A stretch of DNA of 64,000 bases from NCBI GenBank assembly GCA_002013415.1, contig MAEX01000021.1:37397-101396 (forward strand), in the 5' to 3' direction. Under the pieces are notes generated by a model. That model did no database searches. It was not told where the DNA came from and saw only the letters and a program-made list of their open reading frames with translations. A program made the position numbers and the translations under genes. Source of the DNA: Mycobacterium sp. D16Q14 (GTDB lineage Bacteria; Actinomycetota; Actinomycetes; Mycobacteriales; Mycobacteriaceae). Positions 14,675 through 21,813 of the stretch are shown one piece after another (position 1 is the stretch's first letter; each line of letters opens with the position of its first letter).

Positions 14675-16047
14675 GCACACATTTTGACGCCGTCGTCGTA
14701 GGCGCCGGCCAGGCCGGCCCCTCCCTGGCCGCCCGATTGCGTGGCGCGGGGATGACGGTGGCCATCGTGGAGCGGCACCTGTTCGGCGGTACCTGCGTGA
14801 ACACCGGATGCCGCCCCACCAAGGCGCTGGTCGCCAGCGCGCACGCCGCCCACATGGCGCGCGACGCGGCCCGGTGGGGAGTCGTCGTCGACAGCTCGGT
14901 GAGCATGGACATGGCCCGCGTGCGGGAGCGCAAGGATTCGGTGATCCTCCCGTCGCGCAACGGTGGCCAGAAATGGCTCAAGGACCTTGGCTGCACGATC
15001 TATCACGAGCACGCACGCTTCATCTCTTCCACCGAGCTCGCAGTGGGCGACGAGATCATCTCTGCCGAAAGAATCTTCCTGAACGTCGGCGGCCGGGCCG
15101 TGGTTCCGGATTGGCCCGGCATCGACGACGTTCCGCTGCTCACCAACAGCTCACTCATCGAGTACGACGGGATCCCGGAACATCTCGTCGTCATCGGTGG
15201 TAGTTACGTCGGACTGGAATTCGCGCAGATCTACCGCCGGTTCGGCAGCAAGGTGACGGTGGTGCATCGCGGACCGCGGCTCGTCGAACGCGAGGACCCC
15301 GACGCCTCGGCGATCATTCAGGAAGTCCTGGAGCGTGAGGGAATCTCCTTCCGCCTCAATGCCTCCTGTATCAGCCTGTCCCGCGGAGAGGAGGGGGTCG
15401 GCGTTGGCGTCGACTGCACGCACGGTGCGCCCGAGGTCACCGGCTCTCACGTACTCGTCGCCGTGGGGCGCCGACCGAACACCGACGACTTGGGTCTGGA
15501 GAACGCCGGCGTGACCACCGACGACCGCGGGTACATCACGGTCGACGATCAGCTGCGCACCAATGTGCCGGGCATCTGGGCCCTGGGCGACTGCAACGGT
15601 CGCGGCGCCTTCACTCACACCTCGTACAACGACTTCGAGATCGTCGCCGCGAACCTGCTCGATGACGATCCACGACGGGTCACCGACAGGCTGCCCTGCT
15701 ATGCCCTGTACACAGATCCGCCGCTGGGCCGGGTCGGTATGACCGAGACGCAGGCGCGCGCTTCGGGACGCTCCGTGCTGGTCGGCCGCAAGCCGATGAG
15801 TCAGGTTGGCCGCGCCATCGAAAAGGGCGAAACCGACGGCTACATGCAGATTCTGGTCGATGCCGACACCGATCTCATTCTGGGAGCGACCATTCTCGGG
15901 GTGGGCGGCGACGAAGTCGTGCACTGCCTGCTCGACACGATGCAGTACGGCGTGCCCGCGCGACAACTTCAGCGCACCGTGCACATCCATCCCACCGTGG
16001 CGGAGTTCTTGCCGACCGTCTTGGGTGAGCTCCAGCCACTCGTTTGA
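14671..16047 (+). CDS. FAD-dependent pyridine nucleotide-disulfide oxidoreductase (mercuric-reductase-like)
   Basis: Class I flavoprotein disulfide reductase of 458 residues. The FAD-binding VVVGAGQAGPSLAARL is at residues 8-23, the redox-active disulfide GGTCVNTGCRPTKAL near 39-53, the NAD(P)-binding LVVIGGSYVGLEFAQIYRR near 170, the second FAD motif GIWALGDCNGRGAFTH near 300, and the C-terminal dimer motif HIHPTVAEFLPTVL supplying the His-Glu pair. It lacks the extra N-terminal heavy-metal domain and the C-terminal Cys pair of true MerA, so it is better described as MerA/RclA-like. The substrate is unknown. GTG at 14671 overlaps the membrane gene stop by 4 bases. Confidence 0.88.
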   Translation: MSTHFDAVVVGAGQAGPSLAARLRGAGMTVAIVERHLFGGTCVNTGCRPTKALVASAHAAHMARDAARWGVVVDSSVSMDMARVRERKDSVILPSRNGGQKWLKDLGCTIYHEHARFISSTELAVGDEIISAERIFLNVGGRAVVPDWPGIDDVPLLTNSSLIEYDGIPEHLVVIGGSYVGLEFAQIYRRFGSKVTVVHRGPRLVEREDPDASAIIQEVLEREGISFRLNASCISLSRGEEGVGVGVDCTHGAPEVTGSHVLVAVGRRPNTDDLGLENAGVTTDDRGYITVDDQLRTNVPGIWALGDCNGRGAFTHTSYNDFEIVAANLLDDDPRRVTDRLPCYALYTDPPLGRVGMTETQARASGRSVLVGRKPMSQVGRAIEKGETDGYMQILVDADTDLILGATILGVGGDEVVHCLLDTMQYGVPARQLQRTVHIHPTVAEFLPTVLGELQPLV

Positions 16048-16068
16048 CCTCAAGTGCACGTGAGCTTC

Positions 16069-16074
16069 TAGCAT
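16069..16074 (+). promoter_or_regulatory. Leaderless -10 element (VOC protein)
   Basis: TAGCAT ends 7 bases before the ATG at 16082. Confidence 0.5.
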
Positions 16075-16081
16075 CCCGGGT

Positions 16082-16747
16082 ATGAAGATTCACGATGTGC
16101 GGATCACTGCTACCGACGTGTCCGGCGCTGTTCGCTTCTACTCCGAAACGCTTGATCTACCAGTGCAACTGGATCACGACCGGGCGACGGTTCATATCGG
16201 GGACAGCACGCTCACATTGGTTCCGGGCCCCGCGTATCACGGTGCGCATCACATCGCCTTCACCATTCCCACGGGAAGTCTCGCGGCGGCCAAGGAGTGG
16301 CTGTCGCAGCGCGTCACGCTGCAAACCGATGGTCAATGGCACGACGAGTTCGACTGCGCTCCCCATTGGCAGGCCCGAAGCATCTACTTCACCGGTCCCG
16401 ACAACGCCGTCCTCGAGCTTATCGAACGCGACATCCTCGACAACCGCATCGATCATTGCTTCGGCGTCGGCGACATCCGTTGTCTCAGCGAGGTCGGCTT
16501 CGGGGTATCCGACGTACTGGAGACCCAAAGGCTCCTGCGCGACACGCTGGGCCTGCTGCCGTTCGGTGAACCCACTCCGGGGTTCGGTGCCGTGGGCGAT
16601 CACGACGGACTGTTCATCCTGGTTCCCTCCGACGCCACATGGCGCCCGGAGAATCGGATCCCACCACCTGCCGCACCCACCGTGGTGACGGCCGACGTAC
16701 CTACCGCACTGAAGATCGGCCAGTACTACCTGATTCAACCGCGATGA
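16082..16747 (+). CDS. VOC-superfamily (glyoxalase-like) protein with two modules
   Basis: Protein of 221 residues built from two VOC modules: MKIHDVRITATDVSGAVRFY at the N-terminus, and IRCLSEVGFGVSDVLETQRL near residue 135. Each starts the beta-alpha-beta-beta-beta unit typical of glyoxalase and extradiol dioxygenase folds. Potential metal ligands include HHIAFTIP near 57 and the Glu in VLELIERD near 115. Enzymes of this fold act on small oxygenated metabolites; the substrate here cannot be deduced. A TAGCAT -10 element 7 bases before the ATG suggests a leaderless mRNA. It is convergent with the LLM oxidoreductase gene. Confidence 0.85.
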   Translation: MKIHDVRITATDVSGAVRFYSETLDLPVQLDHDRATVHIGDSTLTLVPGPAYHGAHHIAFTIPTGSLAAAKEWLSQRVTLQTDGQWHDEFDCAPHWQARSIYFTGPDNAVLELIERDILDNRIDHCFGVGDIRCLSEVGFGVSDVLETQRLLRDTLGLLPFGEPTPGFGAVGDHDGLFILVPSDATWRPENRIPPPAAPTVVTADVPTALKIGQYYLIQPR

Positions 16748-16757
16748 TTCGCGCGCG

Positions 16758-17588
16758 TTAGGAGCGCGAATCCCGCCAGGCCAGCGGCGCATCCAGCACC
16801 GACAGGTCGTAATCGTTGTCGGCATCGATCCCCACGGTGAACAACCTCGCACCCACGTCGGTGTAGGCGTCTGCTTCGGCCGCCGTCAATCCCCGCTCGG
16901 GATCAAGCCCCCAGCTCGTTGAGCGCTCGATTTCGTTGTGGTCACGGCCGATTCGCTCGGTCTCGGCGATGAGGATGTCATTCTTGCGCCGGTAGGTGTC
17001 GACATCGCCGAACGCATGCCAGATATGGGCGTGCCGGGCCACTAACGGAATGGTGCGCTTCTCTCCCCCGCCACCGATCAGGATCGGTATCGAGCGCACG
17101 GGCGCCGGCAGCAACTGCGCCAGCCGGTTCTCGATCCGAACCAGGCTGTCCTCGAACAAATCGAATCGCGAACCCGTCGTACCGAACTCATATCCGTATG
17201 TGGTGTAGTCCCTTTCGTACCAGCCGGCACCCACGCCCAGGATCAGCCGGCCATCGCTGATGTGGTCGACAGTTCGGGCCATATCGGCCAGCAGATCGGG
17301 GTTGCGATAACCCACGCCGGTGACAAGCAGCCCGATCTCCGCCCGCGAGGTGACCTCGGCCCACGATCCCAGGGCGGTCCAGGCCTCGAAATTGTTGACG
17401 TCGGGCTGCACCTCGTCGAGCACCACTCCCTCACTGCTCAGGGTGCCAGCGGGCCAATGGAAGTGGTCATAACCGAAGATGACGTCCACGCCCTTGTCCT
17501 CGGCGCGGAGCACGGCGTCTCGCCACTGCTTGTAGTTCTGCGCCTTGGCGGGCCGCAGCTGGATTCCGATGCGAATGCGTCCTGTCAC
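16758..17588 (-). CDS. LLM-class F420-dependent oxidoreductase
   Basis: Luciferase-like TIM-barrel enzyme, about 276 residues, of the actinobacterial F420-dependent group. Recognisable segments are GIQLRPAKAQNYKQWRDAVL at the N-terminus, DVIFGYDHFHWPAG near residue 38, IGLLVTGVGYRNPDLLADMA near 90, and DGRLILGVGAGWYERDYTTYG near 115, the last being the cofactor-binding GVGAGW motif. IPILIGGGGEKRTIPLVARH near 170 completes the core. GTG at 17588 is chosen; a TTG at 17600 is an alternative. Such enzymes use F420H2 or FMNH2 to reduce or hydroxylate small molecules; the substrate is unknown. Confidence 0.88.
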   Translation of the reverse strand: MTGRIRIGIQLRPAKAQNYKQWRDAVLRAEDKGVDVIFGYDHFHWPAGTLSSEGVVLDEVQPDVNNFEAWTALGSWAEVTSRAEIGLLVTGVGYRNPDLLADMARTVDHISDGRLILGVGAGWYERDYTTYGYEFGTTGSRFDLFEDSLVRIENRLAQLLPAPVRSIPILIGGGGEKRTIPLVARHAHIWHAFGDVDTYRRKNDILIAETERIGRDHNEIERSTSWGLDPERGLTAAEADAYTDVGARLFTVGIDADNDYDLSVLDAPLAWRDSRS

Positions 17589-17632
17589 ATCGAAGTCCAA
17601 TTAATCGATCGTCGTAGGTATTCCCCGCCGCC

Positions 17633-17638
17633 TACGCT
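17633..17638 (+). promoter_or_regulatory. Leaderless -10 element (RidA protein)
   Basis: TACGCT ends 6 bases before the ATG at 17645. Confidence 0.45.
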
Positions 17639-17644
17639 GCCGCC

Positions 17645-18031
17645 ATGGAACGCGTGAATATCTCGTCGGAAGGCGAATGGGAAGGAGCGGTCGGCTACTC
17701 CCGCGCGGTGCGGGTCGGCGGTCACGTCGCCGTCGCCGGAACCACGGCGGCGCGCCAGAGCCAATCACCCGTCGGCGGGAACGACATCGCCGAACAGACC
17801 CGCGAGGCGCTGCGCCGGATCGAGTCGGCGCTTAGCCAGGCAGGTGCCTCGTTACGCGATGTCATCCGCACTCGCATCTTCGTCACGGATATCGGGCGGT
17901 GGCGCGAGGTCGGTTTGGCCCACGGCGAGTTTTTCGGCGACATCCGCCCCGCCGCCACGATGGTCGAAGTCTCAGCACTCATCGATCCGGCGCTGCTGGT
18001 GGAGATCGAGGCCGACGCCATCGTTGAATAA
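17645..18031 (+). CDS. RidA/YjgF family protein
   Basis: Small protein of 128 residues of the RidA family, trimeric enzymes that deaminate reactive enamine/imine intermediates from PLP enzymes. It reads VGYSRAVRVGGHVAVAGTTA near residue 16, EQTREALRRIESALSQAGAS near 50, DVIRTRIFVTDI near 72, and PAATMVEVSALIDPALLVEI near 102. The Arg in RTRIFV corresponds to the carboxylate-binding Arg of active RidA proteins. A RidA gene (Rv2704) is also found beside sigA in M. tuberculosis, so this is probably the positional counterpart. Confidence 0.88.
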   Translation: MERVNISSEGEWEGAVGYSRAVRVGGHVAVAGTTAARQSQSPVGGNDIAEQTREALRRIESALSQAGASLRDVIRTRIFVTDIGRWREVGLAHGEFFGDIRPAATMVEVSALIDPALLVEIEADAIVE

Positions 18032-18033
18032 AT

Positions 18034-18044
18034 TGGTCAGACCA
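18034..18044. promoter_or_regulatory. FadR/PdhR-type operator palindrome
   Basis: TGGTCAGACCA is a perfect palindrome about a central A, and is preceded by AAT (AATTGGTCAGACCA), close to the AATTGGT-N3-ACCAATT type site of FadR-subfamily GntR regulators. It lies between ridA and the FadR-type gene, about 38 bases before its start codon. Confidence 0.55.
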
Positions 18045-18062
18045 CTGGACCTCCTACCAATA

Positions 18063-18075
18063 ACGGTGCTACCGT
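18063..18075. promoter_or_regulatory. Second palindrome overlapping the leaderless -10 of the GntR gene
   Basis: ACGGT-GCT-ACCGT is a perfect inverted repeat. Its right arm contributes TACCGT (18070-18075), a -10 element 6 bases before the ATG at 18082. Binding here would block transcription of the regulator. Confidence 0.45.
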
Positions 18076-18081
18076 GACGGC

Positions 18082-18822
18082 ATGGCACTGCAGCCGATCG
18101 CCCGTCAGTCGATACCCGACGAGATATTCAGTCAGCTGGCGGCGCAGGTCCTGACCGGTGACCGCACTCCGGGCGACACCCTGCCCAGTGAGCGAGCCCT
18201 TGCCGAGACCCTCGGGGTGTCCCGCACCGCGGTCCGCGAAGCATTGAGCCGCCTAGAGCGCTCGGGCCTGATTCACATCCGCCAGGGTGGGTCGACGGTG
18301 ATCCGGGATTACCGCAGCGAGGCCGGTTTCGACGTGCTGCCACTACTGCTCGCCTATGGCGGAGATGTGGACCGCCGCACGTTGGCCAGCGTCATCGAGG
18401 CCAGGGCCATCATCGGCCCACAGGTGGCCAGGCTCGCCGCGCAGCGCGCCCACACAAGCTCTGGGGTCGCCGACCGGCTCCACGTCATGGCCGGGGATCT
18501 CGAGTCCGAAGGTGATCCGCTGCAAAGGATGTGGCGTGCGCTCGGCTTCTGGGAGTTGGTTATCGACACTGCCGACTCGATTGCATTCCGACTGGTGTTC
18601 AACACCATGCGCGACTCATATGTCCGGGCCCTGGACGTACTCGTCAACGTCATGTCCGCTGAAGTCGGAGACATCGGCCACTACCGCGCCCTCGCCGATG
18701 CCATCGCCACACAAGATCCAGACGCCGCACAAGAGGCGGCTGCGGCCATGCTTGCCTTGGGCACCAAGGCCTTTGACAAACTCCTGAAAGAAATCATGGA
18801 CGAATCGGAGAATCAGCAATGA
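18082..18822 (+). CDS. FadR-subfamily GntR transcriptional regulator
   Basis: DNA-binding regulator of 246 residues. The winged helix is at about residues 10-75: SIPDEIFSQLAAQVLTGDRT, GDTLPSERALAETLGVSRTA, REALSRLERSGLIHIRQGG. The C-terminal all-helical FCD-type domain (about 85-235) binds a small ligand and typically a metal. The next gene overlaps by 4 bases (ATGA at 18819) and is a membrane fatty-acid-hydroxylase type protein, so the ligand may be a lipid-derived acid; this is inference. Two palindromes upstream suggest autoregulation of the two-gene operon. Confidence 0.9.
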   Translation: MALQPIARQSIPDEIFSQLAAQVLTGDRTPGDTLPSERALAETLGVSRTAVREALSRLERSGLIHIRQGGSTVIRDYRSEAGFDVLPLLLAYGGDVDRRTLASVIEARAIIGPQVARLAAQRAHTSSGVADRLHVMAGDLESEGDPLQRMWRALGFWELVIDTADSIAFRLVFNTMRDSYVRALDVLVNVMSAEVGDIGHYRALADAIATQDPDAAQEAAAAMLALGTKAFDKLLKEIMDESENQQ

Positions 18823-19481
18823 CCCGTGCCGCACGTAAGTCGATGACCCTGCGCGATGCCTTTGTCGAATTCGTCAAACACCCCACCCCATGGATGCTTC
18901 TCGCATGGTCCGCCGTGCTCCTGGGCGCCCGAATCTCGTTGGGCGGCTGGACCATCGCCGACGCCATCACGCCCATAGCGCTCGTGGTCATCTCCCCTGT
19001 CGCCGAATGGCTGATCCATGTCGGGATCCTGCATTGGCGACCGCGCTCGGTGGGGCCAGTGAAAATCGACTCGCGGCTCGCCCGCGATCACCGCCTGCAT
19101 CATCAGGATCCGCGGGATATCCCGCTGGTGTTCATCCCGTGGCCAAGCCTGGTCGTGGTGATCATCGGATTGACCCTGGCCGCGTTCTTCGCATTCCCGC
19201 GCACCGGACTTGGGCTCACCTTCGCGCTCACGGTGGCATTGTTCCTGATGTTCTACGAGTGGACGCACTACCTCGTCCACACCGATTACAAACCGCGTCA
19301 TGCGATCTATCGCGCGGTCTGGCGAAACCACCGGTTCCACCATTTCAAGAATGAGAACTACTGGTTCACTGTGACCAGTTCGGGGACCGCTGACCGTCTC
19401 CTCGGAACCTATCCGGATCCACAACAGGTGCAATCGTCACCTACGGTCCGAAATCTGCACGCGCCCAGCATAACTGGCTAG
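18819..19481 (+). CDS. Fatty-acid-hydroxylase/sterol-desaturase superfamily membrane protein
   Basis: Integral-membrane di-iron enzyme of 220 residues. Hydrophobic segments include MLLAWSAVLLGARISLGGW near residue 27 and LVVVIIGLTLAAFFAFP near 110. The histidine clusters that hold the two irons are visible: EWLIHVGILHW near 66, DHRLHHQDP near 89, HYLVHTDYKPRH near 150, and NHRFHHFKNENYWF near 170. The family hydroxylates or desaturates lipids, sterols or carotenoids. It is coupled to the FadR-type regulator by a 4-base overlap. Its stop TAG shares three bases with the stop of a tiny gene on the other strand. Confidence 0.87.
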   Translation: MTRAARKSMTLRDAFVEFVKHPTPWMLLAWSAVLLGARISLGGWTIADAITPIALVVISPVAEWLIHVGILHWRPRSVGPVKIDSRLARDHRLHHQDPRDIPLVFIPWPSLVVVIIGLTLAAFFAFPRTGLGLTFALTVALFLMFYEWTHYLVHTDYKPRHAIYRAVWRNHRFHHFKNENYWFTVTSSGTADRLLGTYPDPQQVQSSPTVRNLHAPSITG

Positions 19482-19645
19482 TCTGCGCCGCCCAGCCCAC
19501 AGCTGGCGCCCGAATAGCCATCCTGTTGATGATCCGGCGCAACATCCTGGCTTCGCGGTCTGCTGCCCGAATTGGTTGCCACAAAAAAGCCCGACCCAAC
19601 AACAAGCAGGACAGTCACCGTCGCTATGACGATGACTGCGGTCAT
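19478..19645 (-). CDS. 55-residue membrane-anchored peptide, putative substrate of the DUF692 enzyme
   Basis: Short reading frame found by hand. ATG at 19645-19643 overlaps the stop of the upstream partner gene (TGATG), so it is translationally coupled as third gene of the operon. The peptide starts MTAVIVIATVTVLLVVGSGF, a single membrane segment over residues 3-22 or so. A hydrophilic linker with two Arg (NSGSRPRSQD) and the tail DGYSGASCGLGGAD follow. The Arg residues after the segment favour a cytoplasmic tail. The lone Cys at residue 49 and the C-terminal Asp are the kinds of residue modified by characterised MNIO enzymes. No homologue search was possible; the link to DUF692 is from position and composition. 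Confidence 0.6.
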   Translation of the reverse strand: MTAVIVIATVTVLLVVGSGFFVATNSGSRPRSQDVAPDHQQDGYSGASCGLGGAD

Positions 19646-20073
19646 CACGCCTCAGCCCGCTCCGGCCGTAATGCGAAGTAGCGCAGTTTCTTTCCGAATG
19701 CGATCTGAAGCTCACGACGACCGCCGCGGCGGACCAGCGCGATCCGGCGAAGCCCCTCGGCCACCTCACGATCCATCATCCAGTCGCGCAGACGTGGCAG
19801 CTCATAGGCGTACTCACGGAATTCCTTGGCGTCGCACAGCACGCAGCACCGCATGGAGTGCAACAGCGCGTACTGTTCAAACTCGTACTCCCAGTTGGGC
19901 ATTTCCCTGAGCCACGGCACCGCCTTGGCCATATCAAAACGCCGCTTGACCCGCAGTTGCGCACCCGCGGCCAGCGCCGTGTACTCGTCGAATCCCGACG
20001 GAGCATTACCGGCAAGCAGGTCCGAGAGCACCGACAACTGGCGGCGCCGCAGAACCTCGCGGTTGTCAAGCAT
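19645..20073 (-). CDS. Partner protein of the DUF692 enzyme, unknown family
   Basis: Soluble protein of 142 residues from ATG 20073 (145 from GTG 20082). The start overlaps the DUF692 stop by 8 bases and the end overlaps the tiny peptide gene by one base, so it is the middle gene of a tightly coupled operon. It is rich in charged and aromatic residues, with WLREMPNWEYEFEQYALLHS and the Cys-rich segment MRCCVLCDAKEFREYAYELP near residue 75-95, then a basic C-terminus (RRGGRRELQIAFGKKLRYFA). DUF692/MNIO enzymes usually need a dedicated small partner that presents the peptide substrate; this protein fills that slot, though its sequence is not one I can name. Confidence 0.7.
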   Translation of the reverse strand: MLDNREVLRRRQLSVLSDLLAGNAPSGFDEYTALAAGAQLRVKRRFDMAKAVPWLREMPNWEYEFEQYALLHSMRCCVLCDAKEFREYAYELPRLRDWMMDREVAEGLRRIALVRRGGRRELQIAFGKKLRYFALRPERAEA

Positions 20074-20962
20074 GCACAACACCCGCCTTGATCGCCTGTC
20101 GGACCACCGAAAGGTCGGCGCTCACACTGGCCTCATCGATCGATCCGTCACGCTCGATCAACACGCCCAGGCCACGCCCGGAGGTGAGCACCACGAGCTC
20201 GGTCAGCAGATCGGCCACCGGATCGATGATGGTGTCGGAGTGGGTGTCCCAGTACAGGTCGCCCTCGAACCGGCCACCCGCGATGTGCACGTACGCGACG
20301 CGCTCGACGGGGAATCGGCGTAGCAGCGCGATGGGATCGGTGCCCGAGGCCACCGCCGTCGCGTACAGGTTCGCGACATCGAGCACCAGCCAGCAGCCGG
20401 TGCGCCGGGAGAGCTCACGCAGGTAGTCGGGCTCGCTGAGTTCATTTTCGGGCCACTGCAGGGTGGTGGCCACGTTCTCCAGCGCCAAGGGCACCCCGAG
20501 GTCATCCTGAACCCGGGACACATTGTCCACCAGGATATCCAGAGCCAATGTGGTGCGCGGCGGAGCCACCAGGTAACCCGCCTCGAGCACACCGCTGTGC
20601 CGCCCGTTCTCATAGCCGGCACGCACAAACGCCACGTGCTCGCTGACCATCGGAGCGTTGAGCTCCGCGGCCAGAGCAGCCAGGTGTTTAACGCGCTTGG
20701 CGTCGGGCAGATCGGCCCCGGCAAGACCCAGAGAAACGCCGTGCGGCACGACTACGGTCCCCGCCTCACGAAGGCGCATCAGTTCGACGGGCAGCGCTCC
20801 GGGGCGGAAGTTCTCGGCGACGATCTCGGTGAAGGCGAGGCTGAGGGTGTCGTCCGTGACGGCACCCTGATTGAACATGGCAGCAAGCTCGGGACGCCAT
20901 GAGGCACCGACCGCGGGCTCGTCGGCCAGCACGGTCGTAAGCGGGTGATTTGAAGAGGCCAC
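20066..20962 (-). CDS. DUF692 multinuclear non-heme iron oxidase (MNIO) family protein
   Basis: TIM-barrel protein of 298 residues of the DUF692 family (MbnB/TglH type), whose members bind two or three irons and oxidatively modify ribosomal peptides, often at Cys or a C-terminal Asp. Likely metal-site residues are all present: VVPHGVSLGLAG with His74, MVSEHVAF with Glu108-His109, LALENVATT with Glu162-Asn163, WLVLDVANLYA with Asp195 and Asn198, YVHIAGGRFEG with His226, WDTHSD with Asp239 and His241, and LIERDG with Glu270. GTG at 20962 has AAGGGGG upstream. Two small genes follow with overlapping ends, giving an enzyme/partner/peptide operon. The reaction is unknown. Confidence 0.88.
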   Translation of the reverse strand: MASSNHPLTTVLADEPAVGASWRPELAAMFNQGAVTDDTLSLAFTEIVAENFRPGALPVELMRLREAGTVVVPHGVSLGLAGADLPDAKRVKHLAALAAELNAPMVSEHVAFVRAGYENGRHSGVLEAGYLVAPPRTTLALDILVDNVSRVQDDLGVPLALENVATTLQWPENELSEPDYLRELSRRTGCWLVLDVANLYATAVASGTDPIALLRRFPVERVAYVHIAGGRFEGDLYWDTHSDTIIDPVADLLTELVVLTSGRGLGVLIERDGSIDEASVSADLSVVRQAIKAGVVHA

Positions 20963-21024
20963 CGCGGTTACCCCCTTATCTCAAGACCGACGAGTTAAGC
21001 CAGTCTAGCTACCACGTTGATAGC

Positions 21025-21402
21025 TTAGGAAGTGCTAGGTGCCAGCGGGTTGAAAAAGCCATCCGGTCCCGGCCGGAAACTCGCCACAGAAGTAACTGCG
21101 GCGATCGGCAGCGGTCCGTACAAGTGAGGGAACAGCATCGATTCAGGGTCGCTAGGCACGCCTGGTTCCCAACGTACCGGAGAGTCAAGCAGATTCGAGG
21201 CAACAGACAATACGACCAGATCACACCTCCCGCGATACAAGCGGTTGGCCGGAAGGTGAACCTGGTGCGGAGCGGAAAGATGAATGAACCCCGTTTCGGC
21301 CAGTGACGTGGGCCGATGCTCCCCCTGTACACGTGCTGATGCCCACGCCTCGACCGAACAGATGTGAACAAGTTCGGCTTCGCCCGGTCCCGTCGACTGC
21401 AT
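21025..21402 (-). CDS. DUF952 domain protein
   Basis: Small soluble protein of 125 residues. ATG at 21402 is preferred; an open extension to 21537 is Cys-rich and unlike the family. The core reads AELVHICSVEAWASARVQGE, SLAETGFIHLSAPHQVHLPA near residue 34, and FPHLYGPLPIAAVTSVASFR near 95. The GFIHLS and FPHLYGPL motifs are diagnostic of DUF952, a family related to glutathione-S-transferase-fused or stand-alone proteins of unknown reaction. It lies upstream of, and in the same direction as, the DUF692 operon, with a 62-base gap, so it could be cotranscribed with it. Confidence 0.85.
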   Translation of the reverse strand: MQSTGPGEAELVHICSVEAWASARVQGEHRPTSLAETGFIHLSAPHQVHLPANRLYRGRCDLVVLSVASNLLDSPVRWEPGVPSDPESMLFPHLYGPLPIAAVTSVASFRPGPDGFFNPLAPSTS

Positions 21403-21562
21403 CACACCAGCCTGCCTCACCCTGTAACACCCCGGAAGTGAGCCGCGACACACCGGACACACATGGGGAACAACCGAAACCCCCCAAACGTCTGACAAAG
21501 TACATACATAAGCGCCGAGCGGTTCACCGGACCGCAAAGCTCAGGAGAGATACGGAGGAGCC

Positions 21563-21757
21563 ATGTACGCAACTCTGACCAGTCCAGAGCTGACGAAGGC
21601 TGACCGCTGCGATCGTTGCGGAGCGGCTGCCCGGGTCCGCGCCACGCTCCCGTCCGGAGCCGAGCTGCTTTTTTGCCAGCATCACGCCAATGAGCACTCA
21701 GAGAAGCTGAGCGCCATGTCGGCAGTGCTGTACATCAGCGCCCCCGTCGAGGGTTAG
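21563..21757 (+). CDS. Small zinc-ribbon-like actinobacterial protein
   Basis: Protein of 64 residues with a strong GGAGGA ribosome site just upstream. It contains RCDRCGAAARVRATLPSG with a CxxC pair near residue 19, and LLFCQHHANEH with Cys and His near 37-42, which together could bind one zinc. This small family is widespread in Actinobacteria near sigma-factor genes (DUF7455 type, recalled with moderate confidence). Its function is unknown. The 160 bases upstream contain no other gene. Confidence 0.8.
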   Translation: MYATLTSPELTKADRCDRCGAAARVRATLPSGAELLFCQHHANEHSEKLSAMSAVLYISAPVEG

Positions 21758-21813
21758 TCACCGCGGTTTCACCCCCGGTAACGACCGCTGACCATCCCAT
21801 CAGGAATGCTGGT

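Noticed and set aside
15151..16074. 307-codon minus-strand frame
   Set aside because: It is the antisense shadow of the flavoprotein reductase gene, which has all its motifs.
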